A stretch of 64,000 nt of DNA from Polaribacter sp. MED152 (GTDB lineage: Bacteria; Bacteroidota; Bacteroidia; Flavobacteriales; Flavobacteriaceae), in contig NC_020830.1 in the NCBI RefSeq assembly GCF_000152945.2, positions 744,001-808,000 of the forward strand. Reading direction: 5' to 3'. This document shows positions 36,122-45,283 of this stretch, one piece after another. Position numbers and translations under genes: made by a program. Within the stretch, counting starts at the first letter, position 1. Each line of letters begins with the position of its first letter. A model generated the notes under the pieces. The model was given only the letters and a program-made list of their open reading frames with translations, had not been told where the DNA came from and made no database searches.

Positions 36122-37051
36122 ATGAATAACGGAATTTACGCAAAGTTTAAAACACCTAAAGGTGAAATATTAGTACAATTAGAGCACGAAAAAGCACCTG
36201 GAACTGTAGGTAATTTTGTTGCCTTAACAGAAGGTAATATGGAGAATGCTGCAAAGCCACAAGGAACTCCTTATTACGATGGTTTAAAATTTCATAGAGT
36301 AATTTCAGATTTTATGATACAAGGTGGTTGTCCTCAAGGAACAGGTACAGGTAATCCTGGTTATAAATTTGATGATGAATTTCACCCAGATTTAAAACAC
36401 GATGCTCCTGGTAAATTAGCTATGGCAAATTCTGGGCCAGCAACTAATGGTAGCCAATTTTATATCACACACGTTCCTACTCCATGGTTAGATGGTAAAC
36501 ATACTGTATTTGGTTCTGTTGTTGAAGGGCAAGATATTGTAGATGCTGTTGCACAAGGAGATGAAATGACTGTAGAAATTGTTAGAGTTGGTGAAGAAGC
36601 AACAAACTTTAATGCAATAGAAGCTTTTAGAACTTTTGAAGGTGCAAGAGAAAAAAGAGAAGCAGAAGAAAAAGCAAAACAAAAAGAATTGTTAGATTCT
36701 GTAGCAGCTGGCTATGATGAAACTGCAAGTGGTTTACGTTATAAAATATTACAAAATGGAAATGGTAAACAAGCTACAAAAGGTGCTGGTGTTTCTGTAC
36801 ATTATAAAGGTCAATTACTAGATGGTACTGTATTCGATTCTTCTTACAAAAGAAAACAACCAATTGACTTTAATGTAGGAGTTGGGCAAGTAATTTCTGG
36901 TTGGGATGAAGGAATTCAATTATTAAAAGTGGGTGACAAAGCTCGTTTTGTAATACCATCTAATTTAGCTTATGGTGCTCAAGGTGCAGGTGGTGTAATA
37001 CCTCCAAACGCAACATTAATATTCGATGTAGAATTGATGGATGTGAAATAA
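36122..37051 (+). CDS. cyclophilin-FKBP fusion peptidyl-prolyl isomerase
   Basis: The 309-residue cytoplasmic protein joins two unrelated prolyl isomerase folds. An N-terminal cyclophilin (about 1-155) has F-H-R-V-I-S-D-F-M-I-Q-G-G, G-S-Q-F-Y-I-T and H-T-V-F-G. A charged helix (about 165-205) follows, then a C-terminal FKBP (about 215-309) with V-H-Y-K-G-Q-L, V-F-D-S-S-Y, G-W-D-E-G-I and Y-G-A-Q-G. Dual immunophilins of this order have been described in flavobacteria. The ATG at 36122 is chosen because upstream in-frame codons overlap the preceding gene and lack homology. Confidence 0.92.
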   Translation: MNNGIYAKFKTPKGEILVQLEHEKAPGTVGNFVALTEGNMENAAKPQGTPYYDGLKFHRVISDFMIQGGCPQGTGTGNPGYKFDDEFHPDLKHDAPGKLAMANSGPATNGSQFYITHVPTPWLDGKHTVFGSVVEGQDIVDAVAQGDEMTVEIVRVGEEATNFNAIEAFRTFEGAREKREAEEKAKQKELLDSVAAGYDETASGLRYKILQNGNGKQATKGAGVSVHYKGQLLDGTVFDSSYKRKQPIDFNVGVGQVISGWDEGIQLLKVGDKARFVIPSNLAYGAQGAGGVIPPNATLIFDVELMDVK

Positions 37052-37070
37052 GAACATCTAAACCTATACT

Positions 37071-37109
37071 AAAAAACTCCTTAAATCAATGATTTAAGGA
37101 GTTTTTTTT
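37071..37109 (+). terminator. terminator after the immunophilin gene
   Basis: ACTCCTTAAATC and GATTTAAGGAGT around an AAT loop form a long stem that is followed by a T-run. Confidence 0.85.
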
Positions 37110-37178
37110 GTTAATATCACCAAGAAATACTTATATTGTGGTAACTTTTAATTAAGAACATGATACCTCCCCCAGATT

Positions 37179-38855
37179 ATGTCGAATAAACTTTCAGTTT
37201 CTTTTCGAAAAGCAACAGCAAGAACGGCTGTACTTTTCTCGTTGATTTTCCTTAACGGATTTATATTTTGTTATATCACAGGAATTACAACCTACAGAAA
37301 TTACTTGCTGTTATTTAGTGCTGCTTCATTTTCAGTAGTATTTCTAACCAAACTTAAGAACACATTAATTCCGAGGTTAGTTTTACTAGTTACCCTTTAT
37401 TTAGGTGTCTTTTTCTATTCTTTGGTTTATGGTGCTAGTGGTTGCGTAGAAATATTTCTTTTAGTAATTGTGGGTATGGTTTTCGGAATGTTTTCTTATG
37501 AAAAAGAAAAATGGTACATCTACTTCTTTGCTGCAATAACCTTGGGTATTTGGCTCACTCTTTATTTAATCAATTTTACCATTCCTGGAATAGCGCAATT
37601 AACTGCAGCAGAAAGAAATGTTATTTACCTAGATGTAATGATTTGCTTGTTGTTATCTGTAGTGATACAACTGTACAACTATCATCGTTTAAATTACGAA
37701 TTTTATCAAAATATTAAAGAAATTCAAGTTCAAGCATCACAAGATGCTGAAGAAAAAACGAATTTTTTAAATACCATGAGCCATGAAATTAGAACTCCTT
37801 TAAATGCAATAAATGGCTTGTCTTATATTCTTAAAACAGAAAATCCAGAAGAGCATCAAATCGATTATATTAACTCTATAGAATATTCAGGTAAAAGCCT
37901 TATGAATATGCTAAATAATTATTTGGAGTTTAGCAAATATCAAGGTGATATGATTGAGTTAGAAATAGCATCATGCACCATTCAAGATGTAATAAAAGAT
38001 ATTGTAATTCATCACGAAGTAGAATGTGAGAATAAAGGAATACTTTTTGAGCTCAATTTAGACGATAATATTCCTGATGTTCATATAGATGTGAATAAGC
38101 TAAATAGAGTTATAGACAACCTACTTTCTAATGCTATTAAATTCACAAAAACTGGGCTAATTTCTTTAACGGTTAAAGAAAAAAAATCGAACCCAACCAC
38201 TTCTGAGATAGAGTTTATTGTAAAGGATACAGGAGCTGGAATATCAAATACCAAACAGCAATTAATTTTAGATAAGAATGATTACATCTATTCCTTATTT
38301 AAAAATGATAATAAAATCGGTTTAGGATTACCTATTGTAAAGCACATTTTAGAACTTATGAATAGTAAGCTATTCATAAAAAGTAAACTAGGTTTAGGTA
38401 GCCTTTTTCAATTTACACTTGAACTAGAAAAAGCTTCTTTAGCAACAAATAAAAATGAATCATTAAAAGAAGAAAATAAGCTAAAAATTGCTGGTAAAAA
38501 ATTATTAATTGTAGATGATAATAAGTTAAACATCATGGTTACTCAAAAGTTTTTAGAGCAAGAAGAACTTTTAATAGAATCTGCAAATGATGGTCTAGAA
38601 GCAGTAGATAAAATGAAGGCTAATGATTTTGATATGGTATTGATGGATATTCATATGCCAAATTTAAATGGTTATAAGGCAACAGAAGAAATTAGAAAAT
38701 TCAACACAAATACTCCAATTTTTGCAATGTCTGGCTCAGTGCTAGATGACATCAAAGAAGAATTAGAGTTTTATGGCTTAAATGGTTTAATTATTAAACC
38801 TTTTAAACCAAATAATCTTATTGAACTCTTAAAAAACAATATTGGTTATGAATAA
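37179..38855 (+). CDS. membrane hybrid histidine kinase 1 of tandem array
   Basis: The 558-residue protein has about six membrane helices (residues 15-170), a short linker, HisKA with H202 in M-S-H-E-I-R-T-P-L-N, HATPase_c with N-L-L-S-N-A-I-K-F-T and G-L-G-L-P-I-V, and a receiver domain with L-M-D-I-H-M-P-N and I-K-P-F. The region between D-T-G-A-G-I and G-L-G-L, normally carrying an F-x-x-F box, is replaced by I-L-D-K-N-D-Y-I-Y-S-L-F, so ATP-lid behaviour may differ. CCCCCA lies 9 bases before its ATG, as at the gene at 29548. It leads a four-kinase run. Confidence 0.92.
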   Translation: MSNKLSVSFRKATARTAVLFSLIFLNGFIFCYITGITTYRNYLLLFSAASFSVVFLTKLKNTLIPRLVLLVTLYLGVFFYSLVYGASGCVEIFLLVIVGMVFGMFSYEKEKWYIYFFAAITLGIWLTLYLINFTIPGIAQLTAAERNVIYLDVMICLLLSVVIQLYNYHRLNYEFYQNIKEIQVQASQDAEEKTNFLNTMSHEIRTPLNAINGLSYILKTENPEEHQIDYINSIEYSGKSLMNMLNNYLEFSKYQGDMIELEIASCTIQDVIKDIVIHHEVECENKGILFELNLDDNIPDVHIDVNKLNRVIDNLLSNAIKFTKTGLISLTVKEKKSNPTTSEIEFIVKDTGAGISNTKQQLILDKNDYIYSLFKNDNKIGLGLPIVKHILELMNSKLFIKSKLGLGSLFQFTLELEKASLATNKNESLKEENKLKIAGKKLLIVDDNKLNIMVTQKFLEQEELLIESANDGLEAVDKMKANDFDMVLMDIHMPNLNGYKATEEIRKFNTNTPIFAMSGSVLDDIKEELEFYGLNGLIIKPFKPNNLIELLKNNIGYE

Positions 38856-40551
38856 TATTTTAGGAGCTAAAATATCTACAAGAAGATTCGATTTACTTAA
38901 AGCTTACTTATACATAGGTACAGCTATTGCAAGTTCATTTTGGCTAGTTAGTTTTTATATAGACAGTTATTACCTGCGCTTCTTATTCACCATCTGTGTT
39001 GCACTTTGTTTTGCGTCTTTGTACTTCTTGTATCGTAAACCAAGAATTGCAAGATTAATTTTTGTAATCGATTATTTTATTACAGTAATTGTATGTACAC
39101 CCTTAATTGGTAAAGAGGGTATGTTTGATATTTTCTACGGATTTTACTTTCTACTGATTACACTGCTCTATTCATTTAGAAAGGAGAAAGTTCATATTAT
39201 CACCTTTTTCTCTTTAACAACTGTAGCATGGATTTTTCTAATTTCTTGGAATTATTTTGGAATAAACATTGCAGAAATTGATACCGAAAACGCCTCTACA
39301 TACTTCTACCCCATTACGTTTTTGGGTAACTTCATTTTTTTATCATCTACTTTAATATCATTCGCGCAAAAAAATGAGAGATATACCAGAATTGTAAACG
39401 AGAAAAAGAATGAAGCTCTAAAAATATTAAAACTTAAGAATATCTTTCTAAATGCCATTAACGAAGAAATAAGAGAACCTTTAAATTCAATAATTGGGTT
39501 GACACATGTTTTGAAAGATAACAATCCTAGAAAAGATCAAGAAGAATATTTAAAATCTTTAAACTCATCAGGAATTAGTTTGTTAGAACTATTTACAAAC
39601 GTGATTAACATAAATACACTCGAATCTAAAAAGGTGAGTATTAAAAATAGGGAAACCAATTTAAACACCTTAATTGAAAATGTTATTCAGATTCATAAAA
39701 CAGCTTGCTCACAAAAAAATGTAAATCTTATTGCAAAAATCGATGCTAACTTTCCCACTATTTTAATAGATCATGTCAGGTATCAGCAAATATTAAATAA
39801 TTTGGTTTCTAATGCTGTAAAGTTTACCAACGAAGGTGAAATTATTTTAGAAATAAAGATTCTTAGAAAAAACAAAAATAAAATTGTCTTTAGCACGAAT
39901 GTTATTGATACTGGAATAGGAATTTCTAAAGATAAAATAGACGTGATTTGGCAAAACTTTACACAAGCGTCAAATTCAACTGCTAGATTGTATGGTGGTT
40001 CTGGTTTAGGCTTACCTATTGTTAAAAATATTGTAAGAAGCATGGGTAGTGATATTCAGTTAAAAAGTGAACCTAACAAAGGATCTCATTTCTATTTTGA
40101 ACTTACTGCTAACATTGCGAAAACAAGTAAACTAAGAATAAGAAACATAGCAAAAGTTAAAAAAGAAGAAATAACAGTTATACAAGAATTAGCCAACAAG
40201 AAAATATTGGTTACAGATGATAACAAAATTAACATTCTTGTTCTTAAAAAGATTTTGGAAAAAGAAAATGCAATTATAGATGAAGCCTATAATGGTTTAG
40301 AAGCAGTAGAAGCAACCAAAGCCAAAAAGTACGATCTAATTATTATGGACCTAAATATGCCTGTAATGAGTGGAGAAAAAGCAATTGCAAATATTCGAAA
40401 ATTAGACAAAGACATACCAATAATTATTATAACAGCATCTAATAGTTATGATTTAGAAGATTTTAAAAATCAAAATATTAGCTATACCATTCGTAAACCA
40501 TTTGTACCTAAAGAACTTTTACAAAACATTAAAAAAGCCATATCAACTTAA
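38848..40551 (+). CDS. membrane hybrid histidine kinase-like protein 2, phosphoacceptor His missing
   Basis: The 567-residue protein has the same layout as its neighbours: about six helices (1-170), HisKA, HATPase_c and receiver. The H-box reads I-N-E206-E-I-R-E-P-L-N, with Glu where the phosphoacceptor His should be; codons at 39460-39468 are aac gaa gaa. The ATPase motifs (N-L-V-S-N-A-V-K-F-T, D-T-G-I-G-I, F-T-Q-A-S, G-L-G-L-P-I-V) and receiver Asp (I-M-D-L-N-M-P) look intact. It may bind ATP, partner with a sister kinase, or act as a phosphatase. The ATG at 38848 overlaps kinase 1 by 8 bases. Confidence 0.92.
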   Translation: MNNILGAKISTRRFDLLKAYLYIGTAIASSFWLVSFYIDSYYLRFLFTICVALCFASLYFLYRKPRIARLIFVIDYFITVIVCTPLIGKEGMFDIFYGFYFLLITLLYSFRKEKVHIITFFSLTTVAWIFLISWNYFGINIAEIDTENASTYFYPITFLGNFIFLSSTLISFAQKNERYTRIVNEKKNEALKILKLKNIFLNAINEEIREPLNSIIGLTHVLKDNNPRKDQEEYLKSLNSSGISLLELFTNVININTLESKKVSIKNRETNLNTLIENVIQIHKTACSQKNVNLIAKIDANFPTILIDHVRYQQILNNLVSNAVKFTNEGEIILEIKILRKNKNKIVFSTNVIDTGIGISKDKIDVIWQNFTQASNSTARLYGGSGLGLPIVKNIVRSMGSDIQLKSEPNKGSHFYFELTANIAKTSKLRIRNIAKVKKEEITVIQELANKKILVTDDNKINILVLKKILEKENAIIDEAYNGLEAVEATKAKKYDLIIMDLNMPVMSGEKAIANIRKLDKDIPIIIITASNSYDLEDFKNQNISYTIRKPFVPKELLQNIKKAIST

Positions 40552-40696
40552 AATAAATAAATTAAAATTTTGCATCATCTACAGTATAAACTAACAAACA
40601 GAAAAAATAATAGTACTATTTGATTTTTTTTGTTAAATTTAAACAACCCAACCTTCTAAATGTAAGCCTTTAGATTACGTTTAGTAAATACAATTA

Positions 40697-42385
40697 ATGC
40701 CAACCGCAAGAAAAAAAATACAATCCAAACGACTTATTCGTAATATTTACAAATTAAGCTTCTTTGCCTCTATTTTTGGAGTGCTTGGTTTCTTTTTTGG
40801 GTTGTATTTAGATTTAGAATACTTAGCTTATTACCATCTACTAAGTGCTTTTGCGTATGCAGCCTCAGCAATATTGGCAAGAAAACAATTTCTAACTGCC
40901 TCTAGAATTATATTTTTTATTTTCATAAATATAGGTATAGCCATTACCTCATCTTATATAGGCAAACCTGGTAGCGTAGAATACTTATTCATGAATGCAA
41001 TTGCATTGCCTTTTATGATGTTTTCTTTTAGAAACGAAAGACATTTCGTTTACATTTTCTCGATATTTTCTGCGGTTTTATGGGCCATACTTAATGCAAC
41101 AAATTTTAATCTTTTTAATTCAGAACATTTAGATCCAGCAATCGCTGCAAGTTTTATCTACCCTGTTTCTTGCATAACATTGGTAGGTTTTGTTTTTATA
41201 CAAATGCTTTATTTCTCTCAAATCAATATTAAACATTATGCAAAAATTTACTCTAAGAGAAAATATGCTTTAGAAGCTTCTGAAGCAAAATCTAAATTTC
41301 TTAGCACTATGAGTCATGAAATTAGAACTCCTTTAAATGCGGTTATTGGTTTATCTCATATTTTAAATGAAAGTGATCCTAGAGAAGATCAAAAAGAGAA
41401 TATTGAGGCTTTAAATTATTCTGGTAAACTATTACTAAATCTACTAAACAACGTTTTAGATTTTAGCAAAATGCAATCAACAGAAATTCAATTAGATCAT
41501 ATTCCTACCAAAATTGATAATGCTGTAAAACAGCTCAAAAAGATTCATGAACCTTCTTGCCAAAGAAAAAACATAAAATTAGACCTTAAAATTGACGATA
41601 ATTTACCTGTAGTTATTATAGATGTGGTAAGATTTAATCAAGTTTTGAACAACTTGGTTTCTAATGCTGTAAAATTTACGGATAAAGGAAAAGTAACCTT
41701 AATCATCAAGAAAAAGAAAATTATTGATGAGCAAGTTTTGTTGCATGTAGAAGTTAGAGATACAGGTATTGGTATACCTAAAACAAAACACGAGAGTATT
41801 TGGGAAGCATTTACCCAAGCTTCTAGCTCTACTACTAGAATTTACGGAGGAACAGGTTTAGGATTACCAATTGTAAAGAGCATTTTAAATGCTATGGATT
41901 CTAAGGTTAAAATTTTTAGTAAAGTAGGTAAAGGAAGTAGATTTATTTTTGACTTAAAACTAGGTATCGCAAAAGAAACGGAATTAGATGCTACTGCTAA
42001 CAAAAAGGAATTTGATTTTAAAGGTAAAAAAGTACTGCTTGTAGATGACAATTTGATAAATGTAATGGTTGGTAAACAGATTTTAGAAAAATCGAAACTA
42101 ACTGTTTCTACTGCTAATGATGGGCAACAAGCTGTAAATAAAATGAAAGAAGAAGATTTTGATATTGTGCTTATGGATATTCAAATGCCAATATTAAATG
42201 GTTATGAAGCCACAGAAGAAATTAGAAAATTCAATAGTTCTACCCCTATTTTAGCTTTATCTGCAGCTGTTTTTATGGAGATAAAAGATAAAGTAGAAGC
42301 TTGTGGTATGAATGGCTATGTGTTTAAACCATTTAATCCAGAAGATTTATTATCAGAAATTGAAAAGTTTACAAAAGATGTATAA
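40697..42385 (+). CDS. membrane hybrid histidine kinase 3 of tandem array
   Basis: The 562-residue protein has about six helices (17-175), HisKA with H207 in M-S-H-E-I-R-T-P-L-N, HATPase_c with N-L-V-S-N-A-V-K-F-T, D-T-G-I-G-I, W-E-A-F-T-Q-A-S and G-T-G-L-G-L-P, and a receiver with L-M-D-I-Q-M-P. All key residues are intact. The sensor part is a membrane bundle without a large periplasmic domain, so a ligand in or near the membrane is likely. A 145-base spacer with no clear promoter precedes it. Confidence 0.94.
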   Translation: MPTARKKIQSKRLIRNIYKLSFFASIFGVLGFFFGLYLDLEYLAYYHLLSAFAYAASAILARKQFLTASRIIFFIFINIGIAITSSYIGKPGSVEYLFMNAIALPFMMFSFRNERHFVYIFSIFSAVLWAILNATNFNLFNSEHLDPAIAASFIYPVSCITLVGFVFIQMLYFSQINIKHYAKIYSKRKYALEASEAKSKFLSTMSHEIRTPLNAVIGLSHILNESDPREDQKENIEALNYSGKLLLNLLNNVLDFSKMQSTEIQLDHIPTKIDNAVKQLKKIHEPSCQRKNIKLDLKIDDNLPVVIIDVVRFNQVLNNLVSNAVKFTDKGKVTLIIKKKKIIDEQVLLHVEVRDTGIGIPKTKHESIWEAFTQASSSTTRIYGGTGLGLPIVKSILNAMDSKVKIFSKVGKGSRFIFDLKLGIAKETELDATANKKEFDFKGKKVLLVDDNLINVMVGKQILEKSKLTVSTANDGQQAVNKMKEEDFDIVLMDIQMPILNGYEATEEIRKFNSSTPILALSAAVFMEIKDKVEACGMNGYVFKPFNPEDLLSEIEKFTKDV

Positions 42386-44063
42386 TTATAAAGGCCATAA
42401 AACTTCTGCAAGAAGAGTAAATATGATATATACCATGTGTAATGTTGGTATGATATCATCTTTGGCTTTTGCTGCCTTTTGTTATTATATACAAGGTTTA
42501 GGTATTTCTTTATTTTTGATTTTCCTAGCTGCAGTTTATTTATTTGCAGCCAGCATTACAAAAATAAAACCAGCCTTTGCAAGATTAATATTTATAATAT
42601 CTTTTAATTTAAGTGTTGCTGTAATAGCATCCTATTTTGGCAGAGGTGCAAGTTTCGAACTTATTTTAATGTATGCCATTGGTCTCTCCTTCATAATTTT
42701 TAGCTATAGAAGAGAAAAAGAAATGGTTATTGCTTTTTCTATTTTACCTGTAACTTTGTGGATTATTTTATATTTTACTGATTTTGAATTATTAAAAAAC
42801 AGTTCTGTAAATCCAGACATTATAGATACTGTTATTTACCCCATTTCTATTTTAACAACGCTTATTTTAGTGTCTTTTCAATTAGGGTACTATATTTATT
42901 TGGTTTCAGGTTTTAGTCAATTAGTACATAGTAAAAAACAAGCAGCCATAGATGCATCAAATGCCAAAACAAATTTTCTTAGTACTGTTAGTCATGAAAT
43001 TAGAACTCCTTTAAATGCAGTTATTGGATTATCGCATATTTTGGGAGAAAACAATCCAAGAGAAGACCAAAAACAAAATATAGAAGCCCTAAATTATTCA
43101 GGAAAAATACTATTAAATCTATTAAACAATGTTTTAGATTTAAGTAAAATGCAATCCTCTAATATCAACTTAGATCATGTACCTACAGATTTAACATCAG
43201 CTTTAAAGCAGATAAAAAAAATACACGAAACGAATTGTATACAGAAAAAGATTACCATGAATCTTTTTATAGATGATAAAATACCTGTGATTTGGTTAGA
43301 CATTGTAAGGTACAATCAAGTAATTAATAATTTGGTAACCAATGCAATTAAATTCACCAATAAAGGCTCTGTAACTGTTAGAATTACAAAAGAACTTATT
43401 GATGATAATCAGGTTAAAATAATAACAGAAGTTATAGATACAGGTATTGGTATACCAAAAGATAAACATGACACAATTTGGGAGGCGTTTACACAAGCAT
43501 CTGCAAGCACAAATCGTTTATATGGAGGTACAGGCTTAGGTTTACCCATTGTAAAAAATATTGTGGAAGCTATGGGTTCTAAAATTCATATTGATAGTGA
43601 AGTTGGTAAAGGAAGTAGATTTCACTTTGAAATAAAGACGAATATAGCTACGAATAATGATCTTAAAGAAAGTAATAAAGTAAACACTTATAATTTTAAC
43701 CAAAATAAAATTCTTTTAGTTGAAGATAACCAGATAAATATTATGGTCTGTAAGCAGATTTTAGAAAAAGAAAACTTGGTTGTAGAAACTGCTTTAAACG
43801 GATTAGAAGCTGTAAAAATGGTAAAAAAGAATAAGTACGATTTGGTGCTTATGGATATTCAAATGCCAATCATGGATGGTTATACTGCTTCTACAGAAAT
43901 AAGAAAATTTAATAAAACAATACCAATAATAGCCTTATCTGCCTCTGTATTTATGCAAGTTAAAGACAGAATTAATAAAAGTGGAATGAATGGCTTTATC
44001 TTTAAACCTTTTGATCCTGACGATTTATTAAGTCAGATTGAACACCAAATTAATCAATCTTAA
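42378..44063 (+). CDS. membrane hybrid histidine kinase 4 of tandem array
   Basis: The 561-residue protein is closest to kinase 3 by eye: matching H-E-N/E-x-x-P-R-E-D-Q-K segments after the H-box, H206 in V-S-H-E-I-R-T-P-L-N, intact HATPase_c motifs and receiver Asp in L-M-D-I-Q-M-P. About six helices occupy residues 15-175. The ATG at 42378 is chosen because it gives the same N-terminal pattern as the sisters and an 8-base overlap with kinase 3; an upstream in-frame start would extend into the receiver coding region. It is the last of the four. Confidence 0.94.
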   Translation: MYNYKGHKTSARRVNMIYTMCNVGMISSLAFAAFCYYIQGLGISLFLIFLAAVYLFAASITKIKPAFARLIFIISFNLSVAVIASYFGRGASFELILMYAIGLSFIIFSYRREKEMVIAFSILPVTLWIILYFTDFELLKNSSVNPDIIDTVIYPISILTTLILVSFQLGYYIYLVSGFSQLVHSKKQAAIDASNAKTNFLSTVSHEIRTPLNAVIGLSHILGENNPREDQKQNIEALNYSGKILLNLLNNVLDLSKMQSSNINLDHVPTDLTSALKQIKKIHETNCIQKKITMNLFIDDKIPVIWLDIVRYNQVINNLVTNAIKFTNKGSVTVRITKELIDDNQVKIITEVIDTGIGIPKDKHDTIWEAFTQASASTNRLYGGTGLGLPIVKNIVEAMGSKIHIDSEVGKGSRFHFEIKTNIATNNDLKESNKVNTYNFNQNKILLVEDNQINIMVCKQILEKENLVVETALNGLEAVKMVKKNKYDLVLMDIQMPIMDGYTASTEIRKFNKTIPIIALSASVFMQVKDRINKSGMNGFIFKPFDPDDLLSQIEHQINQS

Positions 44064-44123
44064 GTTTCTCTTTTGCGTTATTTATTTTTCTAATAAAGTA
44101 CACCAAAATTCTTTTATTATAAT

Positions 44124-44131
44124 TATTTTTG
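44124..44131 (+). promoter_or_regulatory. -7 box of the egtBD operon, 6 bases from ATG
   Basis: TATTTTTG ends exactly 6 bases before the ATG at 44138. The apparent TTG start at 44129 is part of this box. Confidence 0.55.
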
Positions 44132-44137
44132 AGTCGG

Positions 44138-45283
44138 ATGATAAATATAATTGAGAATTATAAGCGTGTTCGCAATCATACAGAATACCTCTGTAGCTTT
44201 TTAGAAATAGAAGATTTTACACCACAATCTGCAGCTTTTGCAAGCCCTCCAAAATGGCATATAGCACACACTACCTGGTTTTTTGAGCAAATGATTTTAC
44301 TAAAGTATGATGAAGATTATTCTCTTTTTAATAAAGACTTCTCTTACCTTTTCAATAGCTATTACAACACAATAGGTAAAAGAATTGCAAGACATGAAAG
44401 AGGCTTGCTTACAAGACCTTCTGTAAAAGAAGTACTCAATTACAGAAAGTACGTAGATGAAAAAATGTTGACTTTACTTACTAAAGAAATTAAAGAAGTA
44501 AATACACTAACTACTCTTGGCTTACATCATGAACAACAACATCAAGAATTATTTTTATCAGATTTAAAATATACATTTTCTAGAAATCCATTAAATCTTG
44601 TTTATCGCAAAGAAAATTATGTAAGCGGTTTAAACTCTGAAGATGGTTGGTTAGCTGTAGAATCAGGCATATATGAAATAGGACATCAAAATAGTGACTT
44701 TTGTTTTGATAATGAATTGGGTAAACATCGTGTTTTTTTAGAGCCTTTTAAAATCTCTAAAGCTTTGGTAACCAACAAAGAATATTTAGAATTTATTAAA
44801 GATGGAGGTTATGAAAAGGCCAAATATTGGTTAGATGATGGTTGGCATTGGTTACAAGAAAATACAATTACACATCCTTTATATTGGGAAAAATTGAACA
44901 ATGAATGGTATCAATATTCATTATCTGGCTTAATAAAATTAGAAGATAATGATATTGCCTGTCATATTTCTTATTATGAAGCTGCTGCATTTGCATTCTG
45001 GAAAGGCATGCGTTTACCAACCGAATTTGAGTGGGAAATAGCGGCTAAAAATTTAAAATGGGGTCAAAGATGGGAATGGACAAATTCTGCCTATTTACCC
45101 TATCCTAATTTTAAAATAAGCGATGGTGCAGTTGGTGAATACAATGGAAAATTTATGATTAACACTATGGTTTTAAGAGGCGCATCTACTGCAACATCAA
45201 AAAATCATAGCAGAATTACATACAGAAACTTTTTTGCCCCAAATACTCAGTGGCAATTTACAGGAATAAGATTGGCTATATAA
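44138..45283 (+). CDS. egtB: ergothioneine-type sulfoxide synthase EgtB
   Basis: EgtB is a non-heme iron enzyme that oxidatively joins a thiol donor to trimethylhistidine (hercynine). The 381-residue product has an N-terminal DinB-like domain with iron ligands H-H131-E-Q-Q-H135-Q-E137 (H-x3-H-x-E) and H-I-A-H-T-T-W near 41-47. A C-terminal sulfatase-modifying-factor-like domain (about 165-380) has G-M-R-L-P-T-E-F-E-W-E and V-L-R-G-A-S. Whether Cys or gamma-Glu-Cys is used is not visible. Its TAA abuts the egtD ATG. Confidence 0.88.
   Translation: MINIIENYKRVRNHTEYLCSFLEIEDFTPQSAAFASPPKWHIAHTTWFFEQMILLKYDEDYSLFNKDFSYLFNSYYNTIGKRIARHERGLLTRPSVKEVLNYRKYVDEKMLTLLTKEIKEVNTLTTLGLHHEQQHQELFLSDLKYTFSRNPLNLVYRKENYVSGLNSEDGWLAVESGIYEIGHQNSDFCFDNELGKHRVFLEPFKISKALVTNKEYLEFIKDGGYEKAKYWLDDGWHWLQENTITHPLYWEKLNNEWYQYSLSGLIKLEDNDIACHISYYEAAAFAFWKGMRLPTEFEWEIAAKNLKWGQRWEWTNSAYLPYPNFKISDGAVGEYNGKFMINTMVLRGASTATSKNHSRITYRNFFAPNTQWQFTGIRLAI

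Noticed and set aside
44129..44137. TTG at 44129 as the egtB start
   Set aside because: The TTG is the end of a TAnnTTTG promoter box; the ATG 6 bases on fits tgt, MBL and idi.
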